Of a stretch of 64,000 nt of DNA, positions 52,635-63,485 are shown in pieces. The stretch is taken from positions 52,069,759 to 52,133,758 of the forward strand of contig JAKGHH010000003.1 of assembly GCA_022828595.1 (NCBI GenBank). The letters are read 5' to 3'. The notes under the pieces were generated by a model. The model searched no databases. It was given only the letters and a program-made list of their open reading frames with translations, and was not told where the DNA came from. Source of the DNA: Nelumbo lutea. Lineage: Eukaryota; Streptophyta; Magnoliopsida; Proteales; Nelumbonaceae. The translations under genes and the position numbers were made by a program. The first letter of the stretch is position 1. Every line of letters begins with the position of its first letter.

Positions 52635-55261
52635 TCAAGATGTTACCATCTTCCTCCCCTGCACAGTCTGAAGCTTATACAACAGTTCAGAGACTACCTT
52701 TTGCAAAGAGACATGTTTCAGCTGATCATTGCTTCCATTTATGACTGTCCTTGAAAGAAGTGATATTTCTGGAGTATCCATATTTTCATGAAGTAATTTG
52801 CTCCAGAACTCATCATCGTCATTGAGGTTTGAAACCCTAATTAACTCAATGACACTTTCCAAAGTGGCAACATTTCTACCAGCCCCACAACCCATGGCAG
52901 TTGCAGCACCCACTGCATTTGCAAGTGCTAATATATTAATTGTAGGCATATCGTGAAGAAAACCAAATGCAATAGCAGCAACGAAACTATCTCCACAGCC
53001 GACAGTATCAATCACATTCACCTGAAGAGGATTCAGAATATTAACAAAATTACAGAAATTTCATGTTGAGGTAAAGATGTACAAGCAAGTAGACTATTTC
53101 TTCAATGAGAAAATATGTTCCTTACATGATAGCTCTAAACAGGTCTTGTATTGTTGATCCATTAAAATTAAATGGTACTTATTGAGTTACTTTGTTATAT
53201 CTGCCTTCCCACAGTTCAGACAAAACAGTGCTACAAGTTGATACCTTGAATGCAGGTGCACAGGAGATGCTTGACATTGTTATTAGAATGGAACCTTTTG
53301 ATCCCATTTTAACAATCACCCATTTTGTGCGCACTCCTTTCCTAAGCAACTGTTGTCCAGCCAATATTGGGTTTTCTATGCCAGTCAATGATTCAGCCTG
53401 CACATTATTTGTATTTGCAGATCATAGATTAAAAAGCATGCAACACTGAGCAAGAAAAGTATGGAATGGTAAACAAACTTTTCAGGGGCAAAAAAGTGAA
53501 AAAAAAATCCTATAACTGAAAATTTCGACTGAGTACTGACTAGCAGCAACACATAGCACCTATGATGTACTTAGGTCAAGGGAATTTGTATGAAAAATTT
53601 TGATCTCAAAAAGAAATTCTAAAATTTGAGAAGTTTATATAATAGGCCTGGGTTTCTTGGAGGTTGTATCAGCATTTCCCCAGCTGTTTGGACTTTGAGT
53701 CTTGCAAGCAAGGAAAGGTAAATAATACATGCATTCCAGAAGAGGCTGAGACAGCAAAGCATTTGATCCTTCACTATGATTGTACTTGATTTTCTTTCTC
53801 CATGTTTCTTTTAAGCCTTGGGGATTTTTTGGTGCTTTCTTCTATCTCTTGTGGAAATTCTAAACAGCTGGCAATCAAAGAAATTGAGATAATATGCCTC
53901 ATATAAATAGAATATGTGGCAAGGAGAAAGTGCCAAGAACTTCAGGAGTGGTATTTCCATGGCTATGGAATATGAATAAGGTGGGGGAGCAAAATTTAAT
54001 CTTAGTGCACAAATTTTTTAGATTATCAATATAATACAGCAGTTCATCTTCTCAAAGAAGAAAAACAGTTTAAAATTTTTAAATTATCTTGTTTGGAATT
54101 TAAACATAGATTAGCACCTAAAGTTGTTAGTAAGTCAAAGTAAATAAATATAAATGTTGCAGAACTGTCATTTGTGATTTACAAAAAGTAAAACCAGCAA
54201 ACTATAGTATCTCAAATGATTTTTAAAGACTTCAAAATTAAAAAGCAAAAGAATGAATAATAATTATTCAACAATTCTATGAAATCCATGGAAAACCAGC
54301 TTAATGCATATCCATCAATAGCCAACTGTACTGACCGATATTGGTTTATATCATATCATGAATTCATGATATCAATATTCTCAGAAGCACTTCATATTTA
54401 TAAAAGGAACAAGATTCCACAATATTTTATCAAAGTAAAAATAAAAGCCCATATAAATAATTGTACAAGAGCACCATTTAGTAAGCAGTAAACATATGCA
54501 TAAGATAACAAGCCTACATAGAAATATAAAGCAACATTAGCATCTATAAGAAGATTCCAATCAAACCTCATCAGAAGTTAAAAGAAGAACATCACTCGTC
54601 CGCAAGAACCAGTCAAGTGCTCTTTGCTGTTCAGGCGTCCCCTTAGAAAGTGATTTTCCCCGTGGTCCAGGATCAAAAAATATTGATGTCCCTACTTCCA
54701 TGGCATAATCTAGAACAGACATAATTAAACTGGGAGAAAGCTCATCAAAGCCATAACCATTGCAAAATAGGATTTTTGACTTCTTGATTGCTAACTTTGC
54801 TTCTCCAGAAAGTTCACTCAGCCAACTGAATGCAGGATCCTTACTAAAATCAGCTCGACTAGTAAAGAGAAAGAGGAAAAATCAGATAACTATGCACTCC
54901 AAAAGGCAAAGTAACCAACATATGAATGAGTACTGTGCAAGAGCATAAAAACGAGGAATTTATTTCCCAAAAATCTTTCTTAATGTCAACTTTGATGGAA
55001 ATTCATGTACCTGCAAAATCCATGTCTTTGCAAAGGGTCCACCAAAACCCAACATATAAGTGTTTCGTATGAGGCAGTAGAGTTTGTAATAGAATCAGTA
55101 TCTTCATCCAATCCAACCATACCAATTCCCTCATCATGAAGCACATCTAGGAGGAAGTGTCCATAGATTTCATTGCCCACATGACCAAGTGTTAGACATT
55201 TAAGACCTAGTCTTGCTGCCGCAATAGCCATGTTGCAGTTACCTCCAGCTTCCCAATAGCG
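52635..55261 (-). CDS. pfkB-family carbohydrate kinase (5' partial)
   Basis: Minus strand, exons 55261-55011, 54858-54567, 53397-53245 and 53021-52635 (stop TGA). Phases agree and no stops occur; 360 residues are visible. It opens with RYWEAGGNCNMAIAAARLGL, the pfkB N-terminal substrate-binding GG-N motif. Then LGHVGNEIYGHFLLDVLHDEG, FDPGPRGKSLSKGTPEQQRA, WVIVKMGSKGSIL and the ATP/anion-hole signature DTVGCGDSF, whose Asp is the catalytic base (Cys replaces the common Ala). These kinases phosphorylate sugars or nucleosides; the substrate is unknown. The closest family I recall is Arabidopsis At1g06730. The exon(s) encoding the N-terminal 'VATLGN' strand and any transit peptide lie upstream of 55261 and were not found before the window end, so the intron is long and LINE-filled or the 5' end is missing. 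Confidence 0.85.
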
Positions 55262-55674
55262 CTGTGAGGCCCATGTTACAGCACCCACAAAAGAGATTCC
55301 ATGTGAATATTTATAGAAAATTGAAAATATATATAACATAGTTCCATTTTGCAGATTTTTTTATGAAACTAAGAATTTTCAAATTGAAGAAATGGGATGT
55401 ATCCAAATTTACTATAAATAAAGGCACAGACTAGTTAACAAAATGTGGTAAACTGCAGTGTCCAATCCAGAGGAAGTAAAACAACAGCCAGTTTTAGACA
55501 AATCCATCACAGAAAATCCTTCCATGGCTTTCTTGGATGACCAAAACAGGAGTTGGTCTGTTTTAACAGGCATACATATGCACCGAGATACCCCCTCCTA
55601 AGAAAAAGAGAGAAGAAACTAAAGAAATAAACAGAATGTTACTTCTTTAAAAAAACTAAATAATAAATAAACCT
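55262..55674 (-). other. Intron of the kinase gene
   Basis: Begins, on minus, upstream of the acceptor CCTCACAG at 55262. No exon was recognised here; LINE sequence starts at about 55675. Confidence 0.5.
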
Positions 55675-56086
55675 TTTTTGGAAGGAATTTATTTAAAGCA
55701 GAAGAGAGAGCAATACAACAGGGGGAGAGATTTCTCCCCAACTGCTAGACACAAACACATGGCTACAAGGAACAAGTAAGGCATAAAGTTCTCATTCCAT
55801 ACAATTTCCCCCCAATGCTCATAGAAAGTTTTGACCTTAAACCTGAAGGGATTACAGACTGAAGCCCATCTAAATAGCAAACTTTCGGCTTTCCCACATA
55901 TCTTCTCCTCAAAGGACAACTGATCTTCAAATGTCCTGCCATTCCTCTCTCTCCATATGCACCAGCAAACTGCAAAAGGGGTCATCTGCCACAGGCTTAC
56001 TAAAAGCAAAAGGCCTCCAAGCCACCACCAAAGAGTACAAGTCTGGTTGTTCCATCCATTGGACTCCAAATAACTACAACATGTGA

Positions 56087-58734
56087 AGGTCCTCCCCTTC
56101 ATTATTGCACCTAACCAAGGTGCTTTCGTGGAGGGAAGACAGATCACTGATCAAATCCTCATTGCAAATGAGAGTTTGGAGAGCTTTAGGAAACCTAAGA
56201 AGAAGGGAGTGGTCTGCAAATTGGACTTGGAGAAGGCTTATGACTTAGTTGATTGGTCTTTCTTATTGGATGTTTTGAGAAGCTTTGGCTCTGGAGACAG
56301 ATGGTGTAAATGGATGTGGGGTTGTGTTAGGACTTGTCAACATTCTATCTTGGTGAATGGAACTGTGGTTTACTTCTTTCCTGCCTTGAGAGGTATAAGG
56401 CAAGGAGACCCACTCTCCCCCTTCCTATTCACCCTGATTGCCGATGTACTTGGGAGACTGATCAATAGAGCTGAATCGAGGAATTTGATAAAAGGGTGGC
56501 GTGTAGGAAGGGAGGAGGTACCACTGACACATCTGCAGTTTGCAGATGACACAATCTTGTCCTGTGAAGGTGGAGACATAAATTGGATCCGGAATTTAAA
56601 ATTGGCAATAAAACTCTTTGAGCACATGTCTAACCTCAAGGTGAACTTTATAAGAGTTGTGTGGTGGGAGTTAATGTGGAGGAGAGGGAATTAGGTGAAT
56701 ACACAGGTGTTCCAGGTTGTGCAATCTCAGATTGGCCTTTGACATACTTGGGCCTCCCCTAGGGAGATAATCCTAAGAATGATAGATTCTGGAACCCGAT
56801 AGTGGAGAGACTTGAGAAGAGGCTTGTGTCCTGGAGGAAAAACTATCTTTCCTTAGAGGGGAGAGCCACTGTGATTAGGTCTTCCCTAGCTAACCTACAT
56901 GTTTACTTTCTATCAGCGTTTAAGATCCCCACTAAGGTTTCCAACCTTTTGGAAAAATTAATGAGGGGCTTTCTGTGGGAGCCTGGAGAGGAGAAGAGAG
57001 ATCATAGGGTGAAATGGGAGGTAGTAAGTAGATGTAAAAAGCTAAGAGGCCTTGGGATTGGAAACATTAAGAAAAGGAATATGGCTTTGCTGGGGAAATG
57101 GTTGTGGAGGTTTGCAGTGGAAAGAGATAAGTTGTGGACTAAGATTGTGGCTAGCATACATGGGCTGGAAGATAACGATTGGGATCCTGGAATCGCGGAA
57201 AGGGCTACAACTGCTTCTCCTTGGAAATCCATTAATGATCTGCTTCCAGCTTTCTCCCCTTGGATCAGGTATGGTCTTAACTCTAGTAATTGCATAAACT
57301 TCTGGGAACAACTTTGGATAGGGGATTCACCTCTAGCAGACCAGTTTCCCTCCTTGTATGCTCTGTCAAACTTGAAAAATGAACCTATTTCCTCTTTCTT
57401 AGGTCCTTCAGACTCCACTTCTGGTTTTGGACGGGACCTAGGCCAAAGAAGGGCAATTAGGGACACAGACTTTGACAGTATTTTATCTTTGTTAACCATC
57501 CTTGAGAATGTTTTCTTGGATCCTAATAAGGACACCAGATTTTGGACTCCTTCCACCTCAACTACTTTCTCTTGTGCTTCGTTTTTTGAAACCTTAACTC
57601 AACCTCCTGCCACTATTGGGTTGTCCTTTCCAGTTAAAGAAATTTGGAGCAAGCCCATTCCTCCTCAGGTTGGTAGTTTTTGTTGGGAAATTTTCTTGAA
57701 AAGAATTAACACAAATGGTTTGCTTCAAAAAAAGAGACCCAATTCTTGTCTACTTCCTAATAGGTGTACTCTATGTAAAGTTGATGGGGAAACTGGTTAC
57801 CACCTTATGGTTTCTTGTAAGGTTACTAAAACTGTATGGGAGTGGGCTCTCTCCCTCTTTGGGTGTTCTTGGAATCCCCCTGAGAGCGTACAAAGTCTGT
57901 TCTCTCCTATGTTTTTCAAATGGCCCAAGAAGAGAGGAAAGGTTATGTGGAGGAGCATTAGGGCAGCTGTGTGTTGGCCCCTGTGGGAAGAAAGAAATTT
58001 ACAAATTTTCTCAGACAAGGAAAGAACCCTGGAAGATCTATTAGACCTAATACTTTTAAGGGCTGTCCACTGGCTAAAATCTTTGGAGCTGTTCTCAGAC
58101 TTTCCTATGGCTGACTTATTAAGAAATTGGAAAGAGATGGCTACCTCTGCTTTGTGTAAGAGGACTCTTAACCCCTTCTGGTCCCCTCCTCCCTCTGGAT
58201 TTATAAAACTGAATTTTGATGGCAGTAGTTTGAGGAATCCAGGGACTTCTGGGATTGGGGGAGTATTCAGGAATGAGGAAGGGAGTGTTATTGCTTTGTT
58301 CTCAGGCCCCATAGGAGAAGGAGACTGTCTTAGGGCTGAGATCCTTGCAGCTCTGGAAGGAATACAAAGAGTAAGGGAACTGAATATCAGACGTTTGGTC
58401 CTAGAAGGTGACTCGAAGGTGGTGATTAGTTGGCTGAAGGAAGAGGACAATGGTTTGTGGAGCTATAACAATGAAAAGAAAAAATTCATTTGGTTGGGTA
58501 GGGACATTGAGATACAATACAGCTGGGTGAAGAGGACTACTAACTCATTTGCAGATGGCCTGGCAAGCAGGGGGTGAATAGGGAGTCCATCTTTTGGGCT
58601 AATTTTTAATTTTCTTTCATTGTATTCTGTTGGTGGGGAGTTAAGACATTTTGCCTCCCCCTATTGTATCTAAAGTTTCACAAATCTTCACATTATCAAT
58701 AAAATTTTTTGTTACTGATCAAAAAAATAATAAT
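56087..58734 (+). mobile_element. LINE, 5'-truncated, RT to RNase H
   Basis: Inserted in the LINE above with an 18-bp duplication AATAAC(T)(A/G)CAACATGTGA (56069-56086 and 58735-58752, one mismatch). RT: GAFVEGRQITDQILIANE, CKLDLEKAYDLVDWSFL, RGIRQGDPLSPFLF and the catalytic FADDTILS (about 56540-56565). A frameshift at about 56670 and a stop near 56760 separate it from an uninterrupted 591-codon frame (56802-58577). That frame holds LVSWRKNYLSLEGRAT, the zf-RVT CTLCKVDGETGYHLMVSC, AAVCWPLWEERN, then a complete RNase H (KLNFDGSSLRNPGTSGIGG, LEGDSKVVISWL, VKRTTNSFADGLASRG). Endonuclease and RT start are absent. The tail is TCAATAAAATTTTTTGTTAC then A/AAT repeats. Confidence 0.9.
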
Positions 58735-58990
58735 AATAACTGCAACATGTGACTCCAGATGGCCTGAGAGAAATCACACTGAATCAAAAAGTGTAATATT
58801 ATTATCATTCGCTCTGCATAAGCAGAAAGAGTATAAGTCTGGTGGTTCCATCCAATGGACTCCAAATAACTGCAACATGTGACTCCAGATGGCCTGAGAG
58901 AAATCACACTTGATCAAAAAGTGTTGAATATTATTTTCATTTGCTCTGCATAAGCAGCAATGGTTCATAATCATTGTGCCTTTGGCTCAT
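58735..58990. repeat. Tandem duplication, period 130 bp
   Basis: Two copies, starting at 58735 and 58865, of AATAACTGCAACATGTGACT plus about 110 bp of LINE zf-RVT sequence. A partial third copy borders the inserted LINE on the left (about 56030-56086). The duplication and the inserted LINE share an edge. Confidence 0.85.
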
Positions 58991-59599
58991 ATCCACAGTG
59001 GGGATCTTCCCTTTGACTGCTGACCAAAGAAAAAGGATATCTTTGAGGGAAAATTTTGCCTCCAAATCCAATACCAGGGAACCACCTCACCGACATTGGC
59101 CAAACTGGCAAACATTGAACTTACAGAGAACTTGCCTAACCTATGACCTGTCCACCAGATCTGGTCCATTTTTAGCCAGCTGGGGCTTCATCCTCTCCAC
59201 CAAGAGCATCAATTCAGTAAGAGTCTCTAGGTCCCAGTTGTTCACTGATCTCCTAAGCTGGAGAACCCACAGTGGATTGCTTCCAATCAGCTCATAAAAG
59301 TCGCTTATCTTTGCATGTTTATCTTGAGCAAGCACATAAATGGTTGGGAATACAAGGCTTAGCAGCCTATCACCACACCACTGATCCTTCCAGTAGTAGA
59401 TCTTCTCACCATTTCTAGGTCTGAAGGATATGAGCTTGAAAAAACAATCTCCTTGGAGCATTATACCTTTCCATAAGCTTGAACCATATGAGCCGATCAC
59501 TGGATTTGTTTCCCAGCCAAGACCAGCTTCACCATACTTACAGTTTATCAATTAGAGTACACCTTACATTTTCTAACCAAGTGGTAACTAATAGAAAGA

Positions 59600-60150
59600 A
59601 AATGGAAGACAAAGGGGAGAGAGAGAGAGAGAGAGAGCAATAAGAAGCCGAATTTCTCTGATGCCTCAAGGTTTTCCACATGCACAAAAAGAGGCAAAAT
59701 ACTTTGGCATTGTAGAAGGACAGCAGTTATTTGGAGCATTTGGTGTGAAAGGAACACCAAAATGTTTGAGAATAGAGCGCAGAAGCTGGAAGATACAATA
59801 GACCTCATTAGGTTAGGGTGGTCCATTGAGTTTTGACTAGGGATTAGTTCAAAGGAATCCCCATGAACTCAATCCTAAGAGGATGGACTGTAATTTCTGG
59901 ATAGGGTTCCAAGCAGCCATCAGGTTCCCCAACTTTGAACACCCCTTGAAGCTGGAAATATAAAGCTGAATTTTGATGGTGTAGGTATTGAAGGAGTAAT
60001 CAGAAGTGAAGCTGTATTAATATTATTAAGCTATTCAGGACCAATGGGAGAAAGAAATTCTTTGAGAGCAAAATTTGCATGCACCATTGACTGGGTGGTT
60101 GTTAAAATTATGCCTGATAAGAACTTGAATAGGAAATGAAATGATGAAAA
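59600..60150 (+). mobile_element. LINE fragment, zf-RVT end and RNase H start
   Basis: After a (GA)n run at 59617-59637, the plus strand reads RTAVIWSIWCERNTKMFENR (59715-59775) and, further on, NIKLNFDGVGIEG and LSYSGPMGERNSLRAK (59960-60075). Order and spacing fit a short, decayed LINE with internal loss. Confidence 0.65.
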
Positions 60151-60669
60151 CAGATAGAAGAATGAAAAGAACAAAAAGGAAAAAAACATTAATCCAATTT
60201 CCTTGTGAACATTGTCAAAAAGAGTTGGTATCCAACGTTGTACTGTATACCATGTGGCTACAGACTGACTTGATGGTTGGAGTCAATAAATGAGTGGTTA
60301 TTGGACAGAAAACTGCACAAGAACAGAACAAGCCCATAAAGTTGACAAGATAATAGAATTGTAGAACCAACTTACCAACCCACTGATATTGGAAAAAGAT
60401 CCAGAGTCTTATGTACAATGATAAGGGTCCAGATTTTTCAAGCAATGGGAAGGTTATCACCACGTTGCTGCAGGGCTGGAGTTGGACAGTGAGGAAGGGT
60501 ACAAGATTGGCCCAGGTGGGTTGGAGCATCCTATTGACCAGCCAAAATAAGTACTTAGGGATTGTTGCTAAGAAGTTGCATAATTACCCCCATCAAGGTC
60601 AAGGCAATTGTGGAGGCACACCCAGAGGTTGCAGCAGGGTGAGACAACAGGCTGTTAAATAGATAGTTG
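60151..60669. other. Spacer, no gene seen
   Basis: The open frames on both strands here do not resemble known proteins. Confidence 0.35.
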
Positions 60670-60687
60670 TCTTTCCTCTATACATTT

Positions 60688-60842
60688 TTATTTTTATTTT
60701 GTTTGCTCTGTGGGGCTACGCAATGGGGGTAGCCCATCCCCCAAACCCAAAACCCCCCAACCCTTGTGCAGGTGGGATTTGATCCCAAGTCTCTGCTACA
60801 ACCAGCCAGAGACCTTACCAATTAGCCAGTTGGCATCTTGCA
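60688..60842 (-). mobile_element. tRNA-derived SINE, complete
   Basis: On minus: A box in TGGCTAATTGGTAAGGTC (about 60813-60832), B box in GGGATCAAATCCC (about 60773-60786), a body with a GGGTTTGGGGGATGGGC word, and an A/T-rich tail AAAATAAAAATAAAAA at the left edge. Imperfect target duplication: TCTTTCCTCTATACATTT (60670-60687) and TCTTTCCTCCATAAATTT (60843-60860). The 155-bp size fits a plant SINE. Confidence 0.75.
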
Positions 60843-60860
60843 TCTTTCCTCCATAAATTT

Positions 60861-63128
60861 ATTTGGTTTGTTTACTCTGATTTGTAGTTTCTGTTGTTGG
60901 TAGAGGTATTCAGATGATCACTGGTTGACATGAGATGTAAGAGAAGAGACTTGTAGAAGAAGTGAAGAACTGGAAAGTCTAATGGAAGAGGAGTCACCAT
61001 CATCTTCCATAGTTCAATAAAAATTTTGGTGAGATTTTCTCAGGGTTGAGTTTTGCTCAAATCCATCAAATCAATGACAGTGTAGAACATGGAAAAATCT
61101 TTTCTTGATGAACTGTTTGAGGATATTTGGTGAGCATTTTTTTGAAGGTAAATAACAGAATTTTATTAAAAAAAACAGAAAGCCACCCGAGAGAAGGAAA
61201 AACAAACCTATTTCCTCCCCTACCTGACTCCAAACTTTAAGACTCCAGATAGCAAACCCAGAAAACAGCACTCCCCTCTTCTATCCTAGCTGAAACAACA
61301 TCAAACCCAATTGAGAAGAAAATACAAACCCAACCCCTCGTTCCTATGGACCTTTAAACCACCACCACCCCCTGACTAATACAGACCAAACTTAAAAAAG
61401 ACAAAAAGCTACCTAGCAAAATAATTCAACACCATTACTTAGGCTAATTGACAACTTGAACAACAACCTGTCTGCTTCTCTTGGAACATTTTATTGTTTT
61501 TTTTTCACCTTCTTGATAGGACCCATGCCAAATAAGCCCCCTTTTGGCCTGGTGAAATCTTTTCAAGACTGCACTGGTCAAGAATGTTTCTACTTTCTAA
61601 ATCACCTTACAGCATTAGGAAATTTCTCGAAATCTATAAATTTCTTAGGACTTGTATTGATTACCTCTAACTCAAGAACCAAACTCTTCTTAAAATCTGC
61701 TCTGCCCACTTCTTGCCTTCCTTGTTATTACTTATTCGCTTTTTCTGCATCTCCCCTGCAATGAAACCAACTTCTTCACATTTTATAGTATCTTCTTTGC
61801 AACTTTTCTCCTCCAATTCCCTAGATGCTTTGTGAATTCCTTTCCCTCAAAAAAGAATAAACCCAATATTTCATGAGCACGTGCTGCAAATAGGATGGTT
61901 AGGCAGGAAGAAGAAAGTAATTTATCTCAAGCTGGTTAACAAACTGGTAGTCGAATTGTGGCCAAGCAAATTGCTGCAAACTGCTATTCGAGGCTCAGTT
62001 GACTACAGGAAACAACTCAACTGGGCATACTCAAAATCTACCAGCTAATTTCTAATCCAATGGAAAGAGGTTTAAAGAAGACAAGGAAACTCCAACATGC
62101 TGTATTTACTAATTGGAAACAACACTTCAAGAAGAAACTATGTTGGCATATAAGCATGATTCAAGTTGGTTTCTCTGGTTGATTTGGAATAAAATTTATC
62201 AAATGCCTATCCAAAAAGATGTAACAAGATTCAAACTGAATTTTTTATGGTAAAAAAATTTATTAGAAAAGAAATGGAAAATATACAAAATGGCGATAAG
62301 ATATCACCACAAACATCACCCACCTTTCTCAACCAATACCAAGCACCAAGAACAGGAAAAAGGGGGCAAAATAGTGATAAGATGCTATCCATGAGAACCC
62401 TTGAAGAATATCATCCATGGAAAAGGGGGCAAAAGGTTTAGGCCCTGTTTGGCAATGTCTGCATGAATGTTTCTGCTATTTCTGGCGTTCCTGCAAAACA
62501 AAAACATGTTTGGCAAAAATAAAATGAAAGAGACAAGTCATTCCTGCACGAGAACAGCACCCAAAGAACACGTTCTTTGGGAGTGACAAATCGACGCTCT
62601 CAAAGAACACGTTCTCTTGGAATGTGAGGTTTCCACAACATCCCTTATTAGTTATGAATACGTGTGCCACATTCTCACGTGAGAGTAGGGGCATTTTTGT
62701 CATTCCACTCAAAATAATAAACTCTAAGCCATAATGTTCATTCATTGTTCCTTCGACCTCATCTCTACCAATGCACAACCCAGGGAGGTGAACACTAAGT
62801 CAAGGACAGTGAATAGCTGGAAACACATCTCCAATGACTTTTTCCAAACCAAAACCATTTACACAGGTATGGTTTTCTTCCTTCTTCCCGTTTCTTTATT
62901 GTAGACATGTGGATGCTCTGTTTTTTGGTCCTCTGATCTGTAGTTCTCCCAACCCTTGTTTTCAGAGATAGAGATAATGATAGCTAGCTTAAAACACTAG
63001 TAGATAACTCTGCATTTCTCCCAACCTGTTTTGGTTGGAGCTAGGCCTTAAATCCTAAAACGTAATTATTCTCCCAAAACCAGAGAATCTAACACGTTAC
63101 AAGCAAGGTGAGATAATGGATATACAGC
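60861..63128. other. Spacer with retroelement and MITE traces
   Basis: Two stretches resemble minus-strand retroelement 3' ends: a run of TTTTATTAAAAAAAACAG at 61152 and TTTATTAGAAAAG at 62256. At 62441, GGCCCTGTTTGGCAATG resembles a common MITE terminus but no matching right end was found. No gene recognised. Confidence 0.35.
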
Positions 63129-63172
63129 ATGTCAGTCTCCACACACTCTTCTCTTAAACAAATAATCCAACA

Positions 63173-63485
63173 ATGGCTTCCACCCCAATTGTTTCCAACC
63201 CTTGTGCAAGTCCAACCCCCCAAACCCTGCAAATCTTCTCTAATCTGTCCACCAACTTCCTCTCTAAACCAACATGTACAAGTAGTAAAAGAAAACCCAT
63301 TACTAATGGGGCAAGACGGGAGCAATTTCTATTACAAAGTGATAAAGGAAGTTCAAGTGGTGCCACATTTTATTGGTGAATGGGGAGATATTACTATAAC
63401 ATTGAAGGATGGGACCAAGGTAAACCTTGGAAGTGTACCCAGGTTTAGGAAAATTGTCAATTATTGCCTTTCCATGGCTGATTAA
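63173..63485 (+). pseudogene. Small possible plastid-protein gene with a frame break
   Basis: ATG at 63173 lies in an excellent plant start context (AACAATGGCT) and encodes a Ser/Thr/Pro-rich, basic, transit-peptide-like stretch (MASTPIVSNPCASPTPQTLQ, ending KRKPITNGARRE). That frame stops at 63377. The +1 frame, open from 63129, has a folded-protein look after 63309: KVIKEVQVVPHFIGEWGDIT, then LKDGTKVNLGSVPRFRKIV, stop TAA at 63483. The simplest reading is one gene of about 100 residues with a one-base shift near the GGGG at 63306-63310. I do not recognise the family. Alternatives: an unseen intron, or the 118-codon frame from 63129 is itself the gene. Confidence 0.35.

Larger units (their letters stand above)
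55675..59556 (-). mobile_element. LINE (antisense), split by another LINE
   Basis: The minus-strand body runs from 59556: CKYGEAGLGWETNPVIG and EKIYYWKDQWCGDRLLS (post-RT), then the zf-RVT motif CCLCRANENNIQHFLIKC at 58920-58970. It is interrupted by the LINE at 56087-58734 and resumes at 56086 with TPFAVCWCIWRERNGRTF and a short tail to about 55683. No RNase H. 5' truncated and frameshifted. Confidence 0.75.

Noticed and set aside
57002..57556. 184-codon minus ORF in a LINE
   Set aside because: Shadow of the LINE coding frame on +.
60700..60842. A tRNA gene
   Set aside because: A and B boxes are present but no cloverleaf end pairing was seen; the A-rich tail and flanking duplications mark a SINE.
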